Positions 25,851-35,740 of a stretch of 64,000 bases of DNA are shown here, in pieces; position 1 is the stretch's first letter, and each line of letters begins with the position of its first letter. Origin of the DNA: Ruminococcus sp. (GTDB taxonomy: Bacteria; Bacillota; Clostridia; Oscillospirales; Acutalibacteraceae); NCBI GenBank assembly GCA_022768065.1, contig JALELS010000009.1, positions 1-64,000 on the forward strand. The letters run 5' to 3'. A model generated the notes under the pieces. It searched no databases and was not told the origin of the DNA. It worked only from the letters and a program-made list of their open reading frames with translations. The position numbers and the translations under genes are program-made.

Positions 25851-27644
25851 ATGAGTAAATCAAGACTTATAGGCGATTATCCGGTTATAGGCATCCGTCC
25901 GACAATCGACGGCAGACGCGGACCTTTAAAGGTGCGTGAGTCACTTGAGGAGCAGACCATGAATATGGCTGTTTCCGCGGCAAAGCTTTTCACGGAAAAT
26001 CTTCGCTACACAAACGGTGAGCCGGTAAAGGTGGTAATTGCCGACACAACCATAGGCAGAGTTGCCGAGGCGGCGGCTTGTCAGGATAAGTTTAAAAAAG
26101 CGGGAGTTGACATAACTCTTACCGTTACTCCGTGCTGGTGCTACGGCAGCGAGACTATGGATATGGACCCGAATACCATAAAAGGCGTTTGGGGATTTAA
26201 CGGAACGGAAAGACCGGGTGCGGTTTATTTGGCTTCCGTGCTCGCTTCACACGCTCAAAAAGGACTTCCGGCGTTCGGAATCTACGGCAGAGACGTACAG
26301 GAGGCTGACGCCACCGAAATTCCCGAAGATGTAAAAGAAAAGCTCCTGCGTTTCGGCAGAGCGGCAGTTGCCGCGGCAACCATGCGCGGAAAATCATATC
26401 TTCAGATAGGCTCCATAACAATGGGCATAGCCGGCTCTATTATAAATCCCGATTTCTTTGAAGAGTATCTCGGTATGCGCGTTGAGTCGGTAGACGAGGT
26501 GGAAATAATCCGCCGAATGACCGAGGGCATATATGACGAGGCAGAGTTTAAAAAAGCTCTCAAATGGACAAAAGAAAACTGCAAAGAGGGCTTTGATAAG
26601 AACCCCGATTGGTTTAAAAAGTCCGATAAGGAAAAAGAAGAAGCTTGGGAATTTGTCGTTAAGATGCTGTGCATAATAAAAGACCTCTATAACGGCAACG
26701 AAAATCTCCCCGACGGCGCCGAGGAGGAAAAAGTAGGTCACAATGCAATCTGCGGCGGCTTCCAGGGTCAGAGACAGTGGACGGATTTTTACCCGAACTG
26801 CGATTTCCCCGAAGCGCTCTTAAATACGTCGTTCGATTGGAACGGCGCTCGTGAAACCTATGTTCTCGCTACCGAAAACGATACGCTGAACGGTGTTTCC
26901 ATGCTTTTCGGAAAGCTGCTTACAAATACCGCGCAGCTCTTCTCCGACGTCCGTACATATTGGAGCCCCGAGGCGGTCAAAAAAGCTACGGGCTATGAGC
27001 TTGAGGGCGTGGCAAAGGAGTCAAAAGGATTTTTGCATCTGATAAATTCGGGTGCGTCCGCTCTCGATTTCTGCGGCGAAGTTAAGGATGAAAACGGCAA
27101 CGGTATTGTAAAACCGTTCTGGGAAATGACCGATAAGGATATTAAAGCCTGCACCGACGCCACAACATGGAATGCGGCGGATCTCGGCTACTTCCGCGGC
27201 GGCGGATTCTCTTCAAGATTTTTAACAAGAAGCGAAATGCCCGTAACCATGTGCCGCCTGAATCTCGTAAAAGGTCTCGGTCCCGTTATGCAGATATGCG
27301 AGGGCTACACCGTAAATCTTCCCGATGAGGTTTCCGACAAGCTTTGGAAGCGCACCGACTATACCTGGCCGTGCACTTGGTTTGCTCCGCGCCTTACCGG
27401 CAAGGGTGCGTTTAAATCTGCTTATGACGTTATGAATAATTGGGGTGCCAACCACGGCGCGTCATGCTACGGTCATATCGGCGCCGATCTTATAACACTG
27501 TGCTCAATACTCAGAATACCGGTGTGTATGCACAATGTACCCGAAGAAAAAATATTCCGTCCGGCGGCATGGAACGCTTTCGGAATGGATAAAGAGGGTC
27601 AGGATTACAGAGCCTGCAAGAACTTCGGCCCCATGTATAAATAA
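25851..27644 (+). CDS. fucI: L-fucose isomerase
   Basis: 597 aa FucI, metal-dependent isomerase of L-fucose to L-fuculose. The N-terminus ([30 protein letters not shown]) and the central [14 protein letters not shown] and [11 protein letters not shown], plus C-terminal [26 protein letters not shown], are characteristic. ATG 25851 has a GGGAGGAAATT site; the ORF track's ATG at 25824 has none. First gene of fucI - kinase - fucU - fucA, a complete route from L-fucose to dihydroxyacetone phosphate plus L-lactaldehyde. No fucose transporter or lactaldehyde reductase is linked. Confidence 0.95.
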   Translation: MSKSRLIGDYPVIGIRPTIDGRRGPLKVRESLEEQTMNMAVSAAKLFTENLRYTNGEPVKVVIADTTIGRVAEAAACQDKFKKAGVDITLTVTPCWCYGSETMDMDPNTIKGVWGFNGTERPGAVYLASVLASHAQKGLPAFGIYGRDVQEADATEIPEDVKEKLLRFGRAAVAAATMRGKSYLQIGSITMGIAGSIINPDFFEEYLGMRVESVDEVEIIRRMTEGIYDEAEFKKALKWTKENCKEGFDKNPDWFKKSDKEKEEAWEFVVKMLCIIKDLYNGNENLPDGAEEEKVGHNAICGGFQGQRQWTDFYPNCDFPEALLNTSFDWNGARETYVLATENDTLNGVSMLFGKLLTNTAQLFSDVRTYWSPEAVKKATGYELEGVAKESKGFLHLINSGASALDFCGEVKDENGNGIVKPFWEMTDKDIKACTDATTWNAADLGYFRGGGFSSRFLTRSEMPVTMCRLNLVKGLGPVMQICEGYTVNLPDEVSDKLWKRTDYTWPCTWFAPRLTGKGAFKSAYDVMNNWGANHGASCYGHIGADLITLCSILRIPVCMHNVPEEKIFRPAAWNAFGMDKEGQDYRACKNFGPMYK

Positions 27645-27652
27645 GGTGCAAG

Positions 27653-29131
27653 ATGAGTAACGAAAAATATAACACACTCGCCTTTGACTTCGGCGCGTCA
27701 AGCGGCAGGGCAATAGTCGGCTCGTTTGACGGAGAAAAAATAGAGCTTTCCGAAATACACCGTTTCCCCAACGACCCGGTGTTTGTCGGCGGAACCATGT
27801 ATTGGGACGTGTTAAGGCTGTTCCACGAAATTAAGCAGGGACTTTTAAAATCGCGCCCCTATAATATAAAAAGCCTCGGTATAGATACTTGGGGCGTCGA
27901 TTTCGGTCTGCTTGACAAAGACGGAAAACTGCTTGAAAATCCCGTGCATTACCGCGATAAGAGAAATATCGGTATGTTAAACAAAGCTTTTTCTTATATT
28001 TCACAGGAGGAGCTTTATAACATAACGGGCAATCAGTTTATGGAGATAAACACGGCGTTTCAGCTTTTGTCACTAAAACTCGCGCGCCCCGATTTGCTTT
28101 CACGGGCGGATAAAATGCTTTTAATGCCCGACCTTTTCCGCTGTTTCCTTACCGGCGAAAAAACGACCGAGTATTCGATAGCTTCTACAACTCAGCTGCT
28201 TGATGCCGAAAAGCGTTGTTGGTCAAAGAGAGTAATTGACGCTTTTTCCCTTCCCGAGGGCATTTTCTGCGATATTGTACCCACCGGTTCTGCGGCGGGA
28301 ACTTTGTCCGATGAAATATGTGAGGAACTGTCGATACAGCCGTGCGCCGTTACTGCGGTTGCGGGTCATGATACGCAGTGCGCTATGGTAGCCGTTCCCA
28401 CCGAAAAAGATGATTTCATCTTTCTCAGCTGTGGCACGTGGTCGCTGCTCGGAACAGAGCTCTCCGAGCCTCTCATAAACGAAAAAACGCTCCGCTGCAA
28501 TGTTACAAATGAGGGCGGATACGGCGGAAAAGCGTCTTTCCTTAAAAATATTATCGGTCTTTGGCTTATACAGGAGACTCGCCGTCAGTGGCAAAAGGAG
28601 GGCGACAGCCTTTCGTTTGCCGAGATGGAAACTCTCGCACGAAATGCGAAGCCGTTTTCTTGCTTTATAGACCCCGATGCTCCCGATTTTGTCGCCGCCG
28701 GAAATATTCCCGAGCGGATAAGGGCGTATTGCCGCAGAACAGGGCAGTATGTTCCCGAAAACAAGGGGGAAATTCTCCGCTGTATTTATGAAAGCCTTGC
28801 CATGAAGTACCGTTATGCCGCAGAGCAGATTGAGTTCTGCACCGGCAAAAAATATGACACAATATATATTGTGGGCGGCGGCACAAAGGATAAGCTTCTC
28901 TCATCGTTTACCGCGTCGGCGTGCAATAAAAATGTTTCCGCGGGACCTACCGAGGCCACCGTTCTCGGCAATATTGCGCTTCAGCTTTTGGCGGAGGGTA
29001 AAATAAAAACGCTCCGTGACGCGCGCAGAATAATCAGTAATTCTGAAAAGGTCACAAGCTTTACACCAATCGAACCCGAAACATGGAATAAAAAATATCA
29101 GACTTTTAAGGAGGTAGTTTCTCTTGCTTAA
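27653..29131 (+). CDS. FGGY-family kinase, rhamnulokinase-like, probable L-fuculokinase
   Basis: 492 aa FGGY carbohydrate kinase. LAFDFGASSGRAIVGSF is the N-terminal phosphate loop, SLGIDTWGVDFGLLD and AGHDTQCAMVAVP hold sugar- and base-contacting residues (catalytic Asp in GHDTQ), and YIVGGGTKDKLLS the adenosine motif. The sequence style (ASSGR, TWGVDFGLLD, NEGGYGG) is that of rhamnulokinases (RhaB) rather than FucK. Position between fucI and fucU argues that it phosphorylates L-fuculose, as RhaB-like kinases do in some fuc operons; possibly both deoxy-ketoses. It starts eight bases after fucI and overlaps fucU by eight. Confidence 0.85.
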   Translation: MSNEKYNTLAFDFGASSGRAIVGSFDGEKIELSEIHRFPNDPVFVGGTMYWDVLRLFHEIKQGLLKSRPYNIKSLGIDTWGVDFGLLDKDGKLLENPVHYRDKRNIGMLNKAFSYISQEELYNITGNQFMEINTAFQLLSLKLARPDLLSRADKMLLMPDLFRCFLTGEKTTEYSIASTTQLLDAEKRCWSKRVIDAFSLPEGIFCDIVPTGSAAGTLSDEICEELSIQPCAVTAVAGHDTQCAMVAVPTEKDDFIFLSCGTWSLLGTELSEPLINEKTLRCNVTNEGGYGGKASFLKNIIGLWLIQETRRQWQKEGDSLSFAEMETLARNAKPFSCFIDPDAPDFVAAGNIPERIRAYCRRTGQYVPENKGEILRCIYESLAMKYRYAAEQIEFCTGKKYDTIYIVGGGTKDKLLSSFTASACNKNVSAGPTEATVLGNIALQLLAEGKIKTLRDARRIISNSEKVTSFTPIEPETWNKKYQTFKEVVSLA

Positions 29132-29558
29132 AGGGATACCGGAAATACTTTCTCCGGAACTTTTAAAGGTGCTCTGTGAAATGGGCCACAGCGACCGTCT
29201 TGTTATTGCGGACGGCAATTTCCCGGTTATGAGTATGGGCAAAAACGCTCAGATAATCCGTATGGACGGTCACGGCGTGCCGGAAATACTTGACGCTATC
29301 CTTAAAGTATTTCCCCTTGACACCTATACCGAAAAACCGGTAAATCTTATGCAGGTTATGCCCGGCGACGATGTGCAGACTCCCATTTGGGATGTGTACA
29401 AAAAAACAGTCGAAAAATATGATGAGCGCGGAGAAAACGCCATAGGCGAAATCGAGCGATTCAAATTTTACGAAGAGACAAAGTCGGTGTATGCGGTTAT
29501 AGCCACAAGCGAAAAGGCGCTTTATGCCAATATAATGCTCCAAAAAGGCGTTGTCTGA
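29124..29558 (+). CDS. fucU: L-fucose mutarotase (RbsD/FucU family)
   Basis: 144 aa FucU, interconverting alpha and beta anomers of L-fucose for the isomerase. N-terminal KGIPEILSPELLKVLCEMGHSDRLVIADGNFP with the catalytic His-Asp pair region (GHSD, DGNFP), and RFKFYEETKSVYAVIATSEKALYANIMLQKGV at the C-terminus fit the family. The start is TTG 29124 with AAGGAGGTAG upstream, inside the kinase's last codons, so translation is coupled. Confidence 0.93.
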   Translation: MLKGIPEILSPELLKVLCEMGHSDRLVIADGNFPVMSMGKNAQIIRMDGHGVPEILDAILKVFPLDTYTEKPVNLMQVMPGDDVQTPIWDVYKKTVEKYDERGENAIGEIERFKFYEETKSVYAVIATSEKALYANIMLQKGVV

Positions 29559-29583
29559 TTAAATAACGAAAGGATATTTAAAA

Positions 29584-30267
29584 ATGGAATATATGGAAAC
29601 AAGAGAAGTTATGTGCGATATTTGCCATAAGATGTGGCAGCTCGGCTGGGTTGCGGCAAATGACGGTAACCTCTCGGTAAAATTACCCGACGGCAACTTC
29701 CTTGCAACGCCGACAGGTATCAGCAAAAGCTTCATCACTCCCGAAAAGCTTGTTATAATAAATTCCGAGGGCGAGGTGCTCCAAGCTCTTGACGGTTACA
29801 GACCGTCGTCGGAAATAAAAATGCATCTTCGCTGCTATAAAGAGCGCGACGACGTGGGAGCGGTGCTCCACGCTCATCCGCCCACAGCCACGGGATACGC
29901 CGTAGCGCACATTCCGCTTGACAGATACACGATGATAGAAACGGTTGCGGCAATAGGTTCAATCCCCGTAACGCCGTACGGTACGCCGTCTACATACGAG
30001 GTGCCGGACGCCATTGCCCCGTATCTTCAGGAGCACGATGTGTTGCTTCTTGCAAATCACGGCGCGCTTACAGTCGGTGCCGACGCAATAACCGCATATT
30101 ATCGTATGGAAACACTTGAGCTGTTTGCAAAAATCAGCCTTACGGCACATCTTCTCGGCGGCGAAAAGGAAATTTCGCGCGAAAATATCGACAAGCTGAT
30201 AGAGCTTCGTAAGTACTACGGCATAACCGGCAGACATCCCGGATATAAGCATTACAGAGAAGACTGA
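29584..30267 (+). CDS. fucA: L-fuculose-1-phosphate aldolase (class II)
   Basis: 227 aa class II aldolase/adducin-family enzyme, cleaving L-fuculose-1-P to dihydroxyacetone-P and L-lactaldehyde. AANDGNLSVKL and TPTGISKS bind phosphate; zinc ligands are the histidines in VLHAHPPTATGYA and the later LLANHGALTVG. It ends the fuc operon, followed by a hairpin with a T-run (30322-30363). ATG 29584 has GAAAGG ten bases upstream. A related aldolase specificity (for example rhamnulose-P) is less likely given the neighbours. Confidence 0.93.
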   Translation: MEYMETREVMCDICHKMWQLGWVAANDGNLSVKLPDGNFLATPTGISKSFITPEKLVIINSEGEVLQALDGYRPSSEIKMHLRCYKERDDVGAVLHAHPPTATGYAVAHIPLDRYTMIETVAAIGSIPVTPYGTPSTYEVPDAIAPYLQEHDVLLLANHGALTVGADAITAYYRMETLELFAKISLTAHLLGGEKEISRENIDKLIELRKYYGITGRHPGYKHYRED

Positions 30268-30321
30268 GCCGGCGATTTTAAGCTTTGGGGCTTGATTTAT
30301 TTCACTTATATTGATATATTT

Positions 30322-30363
30322 GTGCTGTGTCGGATTTGCTTTAATCCGATACGGCACTGTTTT
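30322..30363 (+). terminator. Terminator of the fuc operon
   Basis: GTGC-x-GTGTCGGATT/AATCCGATAC-x-GCAC long hairpin followed by a T-rich tail (TGTTTTTA). Confidence 0.75.
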
Positions 30364-30392
30364 TATTAAATACTAAAGGTGTATAGCGAGAG

Positions 30393-31034
30393 ATGAACAG
30401 AGAAACGAAATCGCACATAAGCAAGGAGACCGTTATTAAGGTAGCCATTCCCGAATTCAGCGAAAAAGGCTATAAGGACGCTTCTTTAAACAGAATATGC
30501 AGAATCGGCAATATATCAAAGGGAAGGCTTTATCATCACTTTGAAAATAAGGATGAACTTTACCTTGCGGTTGTTGAGGAGAGCTACCGCAAGCTTACCG
30601 AGCACATACTGGATTTTAAAATCAAATTTCATAAGAATATAGAAGATGTTCTTATGGATTTGTTTTACTGGTGGCAATCATTTTGGAAAATGTATCCGTC
30701 TTATACCGGTATTTTTATAGATTCAAGGCGTAATCCGCCGTTTTGGCTGCGCGAAGAGCTTGTGTCAATGAGGCGCGATACTTTTATTAAACCGTTGAAG
30801 CTTACGGTGAGAGACATAGTTTTATACTATTATCCCGAAGACGTAAAATTACAGTCGATTTTGGTCGGCCTTTTTATTACCTTGATTGATTATACTTCTA
30901 CGGTAGGCTTGTCCAAAATAGATATATACGATACAAGCACAAGCTTTTTCGGCTCACAGGCGATGCTATTCAAGCGTTTGATGATGACAATGCTGTACGG
31001 TGCCGGAGACGACAGAGCAAAAGAGCTGTATTAG
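30393..31034 (+). CDS. TetR-family transcriptional regulator
   Basis: 213 aa. N-terminal TetR helix-turn-helix (about 10-57): KVAIPEFSEKGYKDASLNRICRIGNISKGRLYHHFENKDELYLAV. The C-terminal ligand/dimer domain is not assignable. It stands alone between the fuc operon and a large surface-protein gene, both flanked by terminators, so its target is not evident; the divergent or adjacent genes give no exporter. Start ATG 30393, with GCGAGAG upstream. It ends with TAG, showing that TAG is a normal stop in this genome. Confidence 0.88.
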   Translation: MNRETKSHISKETVIKVAIPEFSEKGYKDASLNRICRIGNISKGRLYHHFENKDELYLAVVEESYRKLTEHILDFKIKFHKNIEDVLMDLFYWWQSFWKMYPSYTGIFIDSRRNPPFWLREELVSMRRDTFIKPLKLTVRDIVLYYYPEDVKLQSILVGLFITLIDYTSTVGLSKIDIYDTSTSFFGSQAMLFKRLMMTMLYGAGDDRAKELY

Positions 31035-31102
31035 GAAACGATATTACCTCGTTTTCCGTCTCACGAAAAATCGAAAATGGTTTTATATTTGAAGTTTGTG
31101 TT

Positions 31103-31144
31103 AAAGACCTGCGGGATTTTATGAGTCTGTGGGTCTTTTTTTAA
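31103..31144 (+). terminator. Terminator after the TetR gene
   Basis: AAAGACC...GGTCTTT with an internal CTGCGGG/CTGTGGG imperfect arm, followed by a T-run. Confidence 0.7.
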
Positions 31145-31254
31145 AACAGACCGCCGAATTCGTTTTTGTTGTTTTATTTGCGAATTGATATATTTCCTCT
31201 GAAAGAATATACTGAAAACGTTAAAAATTTCACATTATTTGGGAGGAAACGGTA

Positions 31255-34200
31255 ATGTATAAGAAAATGTTGAGTGTGTTCCTTGCGACGCTCTTGGTAC
31301 TCTCGAGTATCACCGCGGGACTTGTGGCTTTTGCTGCGGATGCAGCGGCCGATAAGGCTGAAAAAGCTGTTTCCGTCTTATCAGATGCGACGTCGGACAG
31401 CGCAGACGAGACCGATGAGAACACGCCGGCAGCTCAATTAGAGAGTGAGTATTCTTACCTTTTAAAAAACGAAGATAAGCTCACCAAAGAGCAAAAATCG
31501 AAACTCAACGAAATTACGGCAAAAATAGGCGAGTTTGGCGAAGGGCTTGTCTCCGGACTCACATCAGAGGAAACGCAGGAGGCTGTGTCTGAGCTTCTTG
31601 ACAGTATTTCGGAAATCAGCATAAACAAATTTTATTCCGGAAATACCGGTTCGGTAGCCGCCTTTGAAGAGCAGACCCTGGCTTATTCCGGAACGCTGAA
31701 CACAAAAGAGCCGTCTGAGCAGGATGTTGCCGATTATAACGCTCTTCTTGAAGCCTACCGAAAATTAACGAGCGAGCAGAAAGAAAAAATCGACATAACG
31801 GTGTTTTCCTGCTTTATGCATCTTATCTTTGTGCGAGAGGCACAGCTTGCAAAGAACGACGGGCAATCCACATCCAACGCAAACAAAACGGCTCAAAAAA
31901 AGCTTGAAGAATTTTTAGGCGAAGATGGCCACGGTAAAGAAATAGTTCCCGCAAAAGAGCTCGGTGCCGCACTTGAAAATTCAAAGCTCTCGGCAGATGA
32001 AAAGCTTGCGGCGTTCGCAGGTGCAAGCGAGCACGCGAGGGTACTTGCAAGCGCATACAATAAATCAAGCAATGCTTTAAGCAACAGTATTTACAATTCT
32101 TCAAATGCAGGCAAATCCTTTGTAAATGTTGTAAAGGCTTACGAAACAGAGGGACTTAAAGCCAATCCGTTTACCGAAAAAGCTCCGACAAAGGTATCTA
32201 AGCCGAATGCTTCAAAATACGAGCTCGGTGAGCAGGACCCTGAATACATTAAAGCATTTGCTCTTTACATTGACTATACAAAGGCTGCCGCAGAATATAA
32301 TGCGAGAAAGGCAAATCATACTTCGGATATTGACAATGCCGCAATCGAAAAAATCGCGGCTGTCGCACCCGAGTATAAAGCTCTTGTCGATTACATAAAA
32401 TCCATGGCAAACGCATACGACGAATTTAACGCGACAAAAAATACGCAGCTCGCCAAAAACGTCATCGGTCAATTTGACAGCCTTCCGATTTATTTTCAAT
32501 CTTATGTTTTGAAAAATACCACACTTAAATACAGAACCGACAGCGTTGAAAACACCTCAAATACAGAGTGGAAGGCATTGGGCCTCACAGCTTCAGAGCT
32601 TTACTCACAGTGTCAGGCTGCCTCGGAATATGAAAAAGTTACCGAATTTATCGATTTGGTGAACGGTATAGAGCAGCCTTACAACAACAAGCACATAGCT
32701 CTTGTCAAAGAAAAATATGAGGCGCTTTCTTCCAAACAGGTATCGTTGGTTCCGAATTCGGTCTTGCAGAAATATAAGGATATTTTAGCGTCGGTAACTC
32801 CCGATATTCCGTCAACCGCTCAGCCGGATTTAACCGTCTTTGCAAAGACCTCCGTTCAGTATCCTCTCGGCACAACCCACGACCAGGTAGAAAAAGCGGT
32901 TCCGAAAATTCAGTCTTTCCTTACCGATTCCATATTACCCGTGCTCGGCGTTGAGGGCGGATTAAAGCAGACTGTGCAAAACGGTGTTTACACCAACGCA
33001 ACCGTTGTTAAGCTTTGTCAGCTGCTGTTCCCGCTGCTTGCAGGACTTTCCGACGGAGACGGCTTCCCGGCAATAGCCAAAAATTTTGTAAAGATACTTC
33101 CCACAAAGCTTGCAACAGAGCTTCAAAAAACAAAGGATATTGATAATAATAAATATGAAAAAGCTGTTGCCGCATTAAATTCCGCCGAGACCGCAGGCAA
33201 GGAAAACTACGATAAGTATCTCGCAAACGGCGGGTCTGCCTCGGCAAAAGCGGAATACGAGTACTATTGGAGTGCGTTTGAGGCAAGCAACGGTCTGTTC
33301 GGCTTTGATGACGGCGACAGAGAAGGCTTTATCGATGCGGTTTCCGCCGTGTTCAGAGCACTTTCGATTGCTACGCTTTTGATAGACTTTGAAAACGTAT
33401 CAAGCAAAACAACCGGTACATACACATATAATGCGTATGAGGACCTTGTTCCGATTTTTGAACTTCTTGACCTTCGAGGCGTAATGTCGTCTCCCGAATA
33501 TACGGAATACGTCAACGAGCAAAAATCCATAAACTCCGCGCTTGCCATGGACGCAAGAATCAAGCCGATTCTCATTCCGATTTGCAATCTTCTTGACGAT
33601 TTTGCGGATAATCCGCTTAATACCGTGCTTGATATATTACCGAAGCTCGGCTACGGACTTAAATCAGGCGTACTTGAAACACAGCTTTGGACTTTGCTCG
33701 ATAAAGTCGGAATGATTGATGTATCGGGTCTGAATATTCATCTTACGCCTGAGGGTATTTACAATCTTGTCGTACCGCTTCTTTCAAATCTTACGATAGG
33801 CGAGGGGGACAGTGCGGTAACTCTTAACATAGTATTGGACAAAGCCGAATTTCTTAAATTTATTGATGATATAGGCGGTTGCGCTACGGCAGTATCAAAA
33901 GACAGCAAGGCAAGAGGAAATATTTACAGACTTGGTCTTGATTCCGACAGAGCCGATTCTTTCGTGGTAACATTCCGTTATTTGTACGGTGTGCTCACAG
34001 AAGACAAAAATATGGATGGGATAAAATCCGTTGTTGACAGCTCTTCGCTTTCTTCTGTTGCAAAGCTTGCCGTTAAGGGCGTTTTGGGTGTGCTCTCAAG
34101 AACAAGTGCCGATACGGCTATGACAATGCTTATAAATTTGGTTGAGCCGAATATACCGAAACTCTCGGACGTTATTCCCGGCTTAAAGCCCGGCGACAAA

Positions 34201-34392
34201 GATGATAAACCGGATAATGATTCCGATTCATCTTCGTCGGATTCAAATAAATCCGATAACGGAAAGACCATAACATCATCTCCGTCGGTGCCTAAAACAG
34301 GAGAAAAAGTAACTGCGGCAATATCTCTTGTGGCTTTGAGCGCAGGCGTAGTAGGAGTGTATTACAGCCTCGGTAAGAAGAAAAAACAATAA
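31255..34392 (+). CDS. Large secreted surface protein with VPKTG sorting signal
   Basis: 1045 aa, not matched to a known family. Signal peptide (about 1-28, MYKKMLSVFLATLLVLSSITAGLVAFAADA), then a long, mostly helical, Ala/Lys/Glu-rich body with several stretches reminiscent of helical bundle repeats (YNALLEAYRKLTSEQKEKID; IDLVNGIEQPYNNKHIALVKEKYEALSSKQVSLV). A Ser/Asp linker (NDSDSSSSDSNKSDN, about 1000-1012) precedes VPKTGE, a hydrophobic helix and KKKKQ: a sortase-type cell-wall anchor with Val in place of Leu. It should be wall-attached and could mediate adhesion or glycan contact. GGGAGGAAACGGT precedes the ATG. Monocistronic between terminators. No sortase gene is in the window. Confidence 0.8.
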   Translation: MYKKMLSVFLATLLVLSSITAGLVAFAADAAADKAEKAVSVLSDATSDSADETDENTPAAQLESEYSYLLKNEDKLTKEQKSKLNEITAKIGEFGEGLVSGLTSEETQEAVSELLDSISEISINKFYSGNTGSVAAFEEQTLAYSGTLNTKEPSEQDVADYNALLEAYRKLTSEQKEKIDITVFSCFMHLIFVREAQLAKNDGQSTSNANKTAQKKLEEFLGEDGHGKEIVPAKELGAALENSKLSADEKLAAFAGASEHARVLASAYNKSSNALSNSIYNSSNAGKSFVNVVKAYETEGLKANPFTEKAPTKVSKPNASKYELGEQDPEYIKAFALYIDYTKAAAEYNARKANHTSDIDNAAIEKIAAVAPEYKALVDYIKSMANAYDEFNATKNTQLAKNVIGQFDSLPIYFQSYVLKNTTLKYRTDSVENTSNTEWKALGLTASELYSQCQAASEYEKVTEFIDLVNGIEQPYNNKHIALVKEKYEALSSKQVSLVPNSVLQKYKDILASVTPDIPSTAQPDLTVFAKTSVQYPLGTTHDQVEKAVPKIQSFLTDSILPVLGVEGGLKQTVQNGVYTNATVVKLCQLLFPLLAGLSDGDGFPAIAKNFVKILPTKLATELQKTKDIDNNKYEKAVAALNSAETAGKENYDKYLANGGSASAKAEYEYYWSAFEASNGLFGFDDGDREGFIDAVSAVFRALSIATLLIDFENVSSKTTGTYTYNAYEDLVPIFELLDLRGVMSSPEYTEYVNEQKSINSALAMDARIKPILIPICNLLDDFADNPLNTVLDILPKLGYGLKSGVLETQLWTLLDKVGMIDVSGLNIHLTPEGIYNLVVPLLSNLTIGEGDSAVTLNIVLDKAEFLKFIDDIGGCATAVSKDSKARGNIYRLGLDSDRADSFVVTFRYLYGVLTEDKNMDGIKSVVDSSSLSSVAKLAVKGVLGVLSRTSADTAMTMLINLVEPNIPKLSDVIPGLKPGDKDDKPDNDSDSSSSDSNKSDNGKTITSSPSVPKTGEKVTAAISLVALSAGVVGVYYSLGKKKKQ

Positions 34393-34417
34393 CGTGTTTT
34401 GCTCCTTCCCTTATTAT

Positions 34418-34455
34418 AAAAGCGCTGTGGACTTTAAGTCCACGGCGCTTTTTGT
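34418..34455 (+). terminator. Terminator after the surface-protein gene
   Basis: AAAAGCGCTGTGGACTT/AAGTCCACGGCGCTTTTT, long near-perfect stem with T-run. Confidence 0.9.
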
Positions 34456-34507
34456 CACCCATGAAATGAATAATCGGGTCAATTATTTTTTCGATAACGA
34501 TTTTTTA

Positions 34508-34536
34508 TTGTAAATAACGGCAAAATGCTATATAAT
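34508..34536 (+). promoter_or_regulatory. Promoter of the patatin gene
   Basis: TTGTAA (34508-34513), 17 bases, TATAAT (34531-34536). Confidence 0.65.
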
Positions 34537-34579
34537 TAAATCATATTATTTTAAATATTTGATTTTGGCAGGTGTATAT

Positions 34580-35698
34580 ATGAAACCGTACGGTCTTATA
34601 CTCGCAGGCGGCGGCGCAAAGGGCGCATATCAAATAGGTGCCTGGAAAGCAATGCGTGAGCTTAATATCGAATTTGAGGCGATAGCCGGTGTTTCCATAG
34701 GCGCAATAAACGGTGCCATGATAGCGCAGGGCGATTTTGACGACGCTTATGAGCTTTGGAGCAATGTTGAAGTTTCAAGCGGTGTAAATATTCAGGGTGA
34801 ACTTAAAGACCCGAAAAATTTGTTCAGTTTCAGCAATTTCCCGAAAATCGCACATGAGATAATACGCAACGGCGGCGTGGACGTTACACCGGCAAAAGAG
34901 CTTATAGCCCGCCATATCGACGAAAAAAAGGTGAGGGAGTCGCCTATACCGCTCGGAATAGAAACAATAGACCTTAATTCTTTAAAGCCGATTGAAATGT
35001 TTGTGGATGAAATGCCAGAGGGCGAGCTCGTAGATTACCTTATGGCGTCCGCAAGAGTTCCCGGGCTTAACAGACAGGGTCCGAAAGACGGAAACTTCCT
35101 TGACGGCGGAGTTTACGACAATGCGCCGATAGGGATACTCAGAAAACGCGGCATAAACAGACTTATCGTAGTGGATATTTCCGGAATTAAGGGCATAGGT
35201 CATAAGCAGGATTTAAGCTGCGCCGATATAGTATATATACGCCCGTATGACGCAAAGGAACTCGGGGAGTCGTTTGAGTTTGACAAAGAGGCCACCGAGC
35301 GCCGAATCAATATGGGCTATCTTGACACGAAAAAAGCTTTCGGAAAGCTTTACGGTCAGTTCTACTATTTTTCGGGCAAGGAATACAGAGCATTACAGGA
35401 GCATTACGGCTATAAAGCGCTGAATGAATTGGAAATGCTTGCTCTTGAATACGAACTGCCGCGCCTTACGGTATATACCGAGCGCAAATTCCTGCGCTCC
35501 TTAAAGGCGATTATAAATGAAAAGGACGCGCTCCCGACTGAAAACATCGAGGAAGAAAGCAAGTCAAAACTCAAAATGGCAGCCGCGGTTATACAGGAAA
35601 CTCCACATATATTGCTTAAAAAGTTTTCGATTTATACAAGAAATAAGAAATATGCCAATGCGGTTTCTGTCCTTGAGTCGCTTGACGGGAAAAAATAA
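34580..35698 (+). CDS. Patatin-like phospholipase
   Basis: About 372 aa patatin-family serine lipase. Oxyanion loop GGGAKGAYQIGAW (about 10-22), nucleophile GVSIG (Ser39), and the dyad aspartate in DGGVYDNAP (about 180-188). No signal peptide, so cytoplasmic or membrane-peripheral. The C-terminal 120 residues are helical and unassigned. ATG 34580 with GGCAGGTG upstream is preferred over TTG 34559. It has its own promoter. The physiological lipid is unknown. Confidence 0.9.
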   Translation: MKPYGLILAGGGAKGAYQIGAWKAMRELNIEFEAIAGVSIGAINGAMIAQGDFDDAYELWSNVEVSSGVNIQGELKDPKNLFSFSNFPKIAHEIIRNGGVDVTPAKELIARHIDEKKVRESPIPLGIETIDLNSLKPIEMFVDEMPEGELVDYLMASARVPGLNRQGPKDGNFLDGGVYDNAPIGILRKRGINRLIVVDISGIKGIGHKQDLSCADIVYIRPYDAKELGESFEFDKEATERRINMGYLDTKKAFGKLYGQFYYFSGKEYRALQEHYGYKALNELEMLALEYELPRLTVYTERKFLRSLKAIINEKDALPTENIEEESKSKLKMAAAVIQETPHILLKKFSIYTRNKKYANAVSVLESLDGKK

Positions 35699-35704
35699 AA
35701 CGGT

Positions 35705-35740
35705 ACGGCAGCGCATTCAGTATGCTCTGCCGTTTGCTTT
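35705..35740 (+). terminator. Terminator after the patatin gene
   Basis: ACGGCAGCGCAT...ATGCTCTGCCGT with a T-rich right flank. It overlaps the last codons of the convergent lipoprotein gene. Confidence 0.75.
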
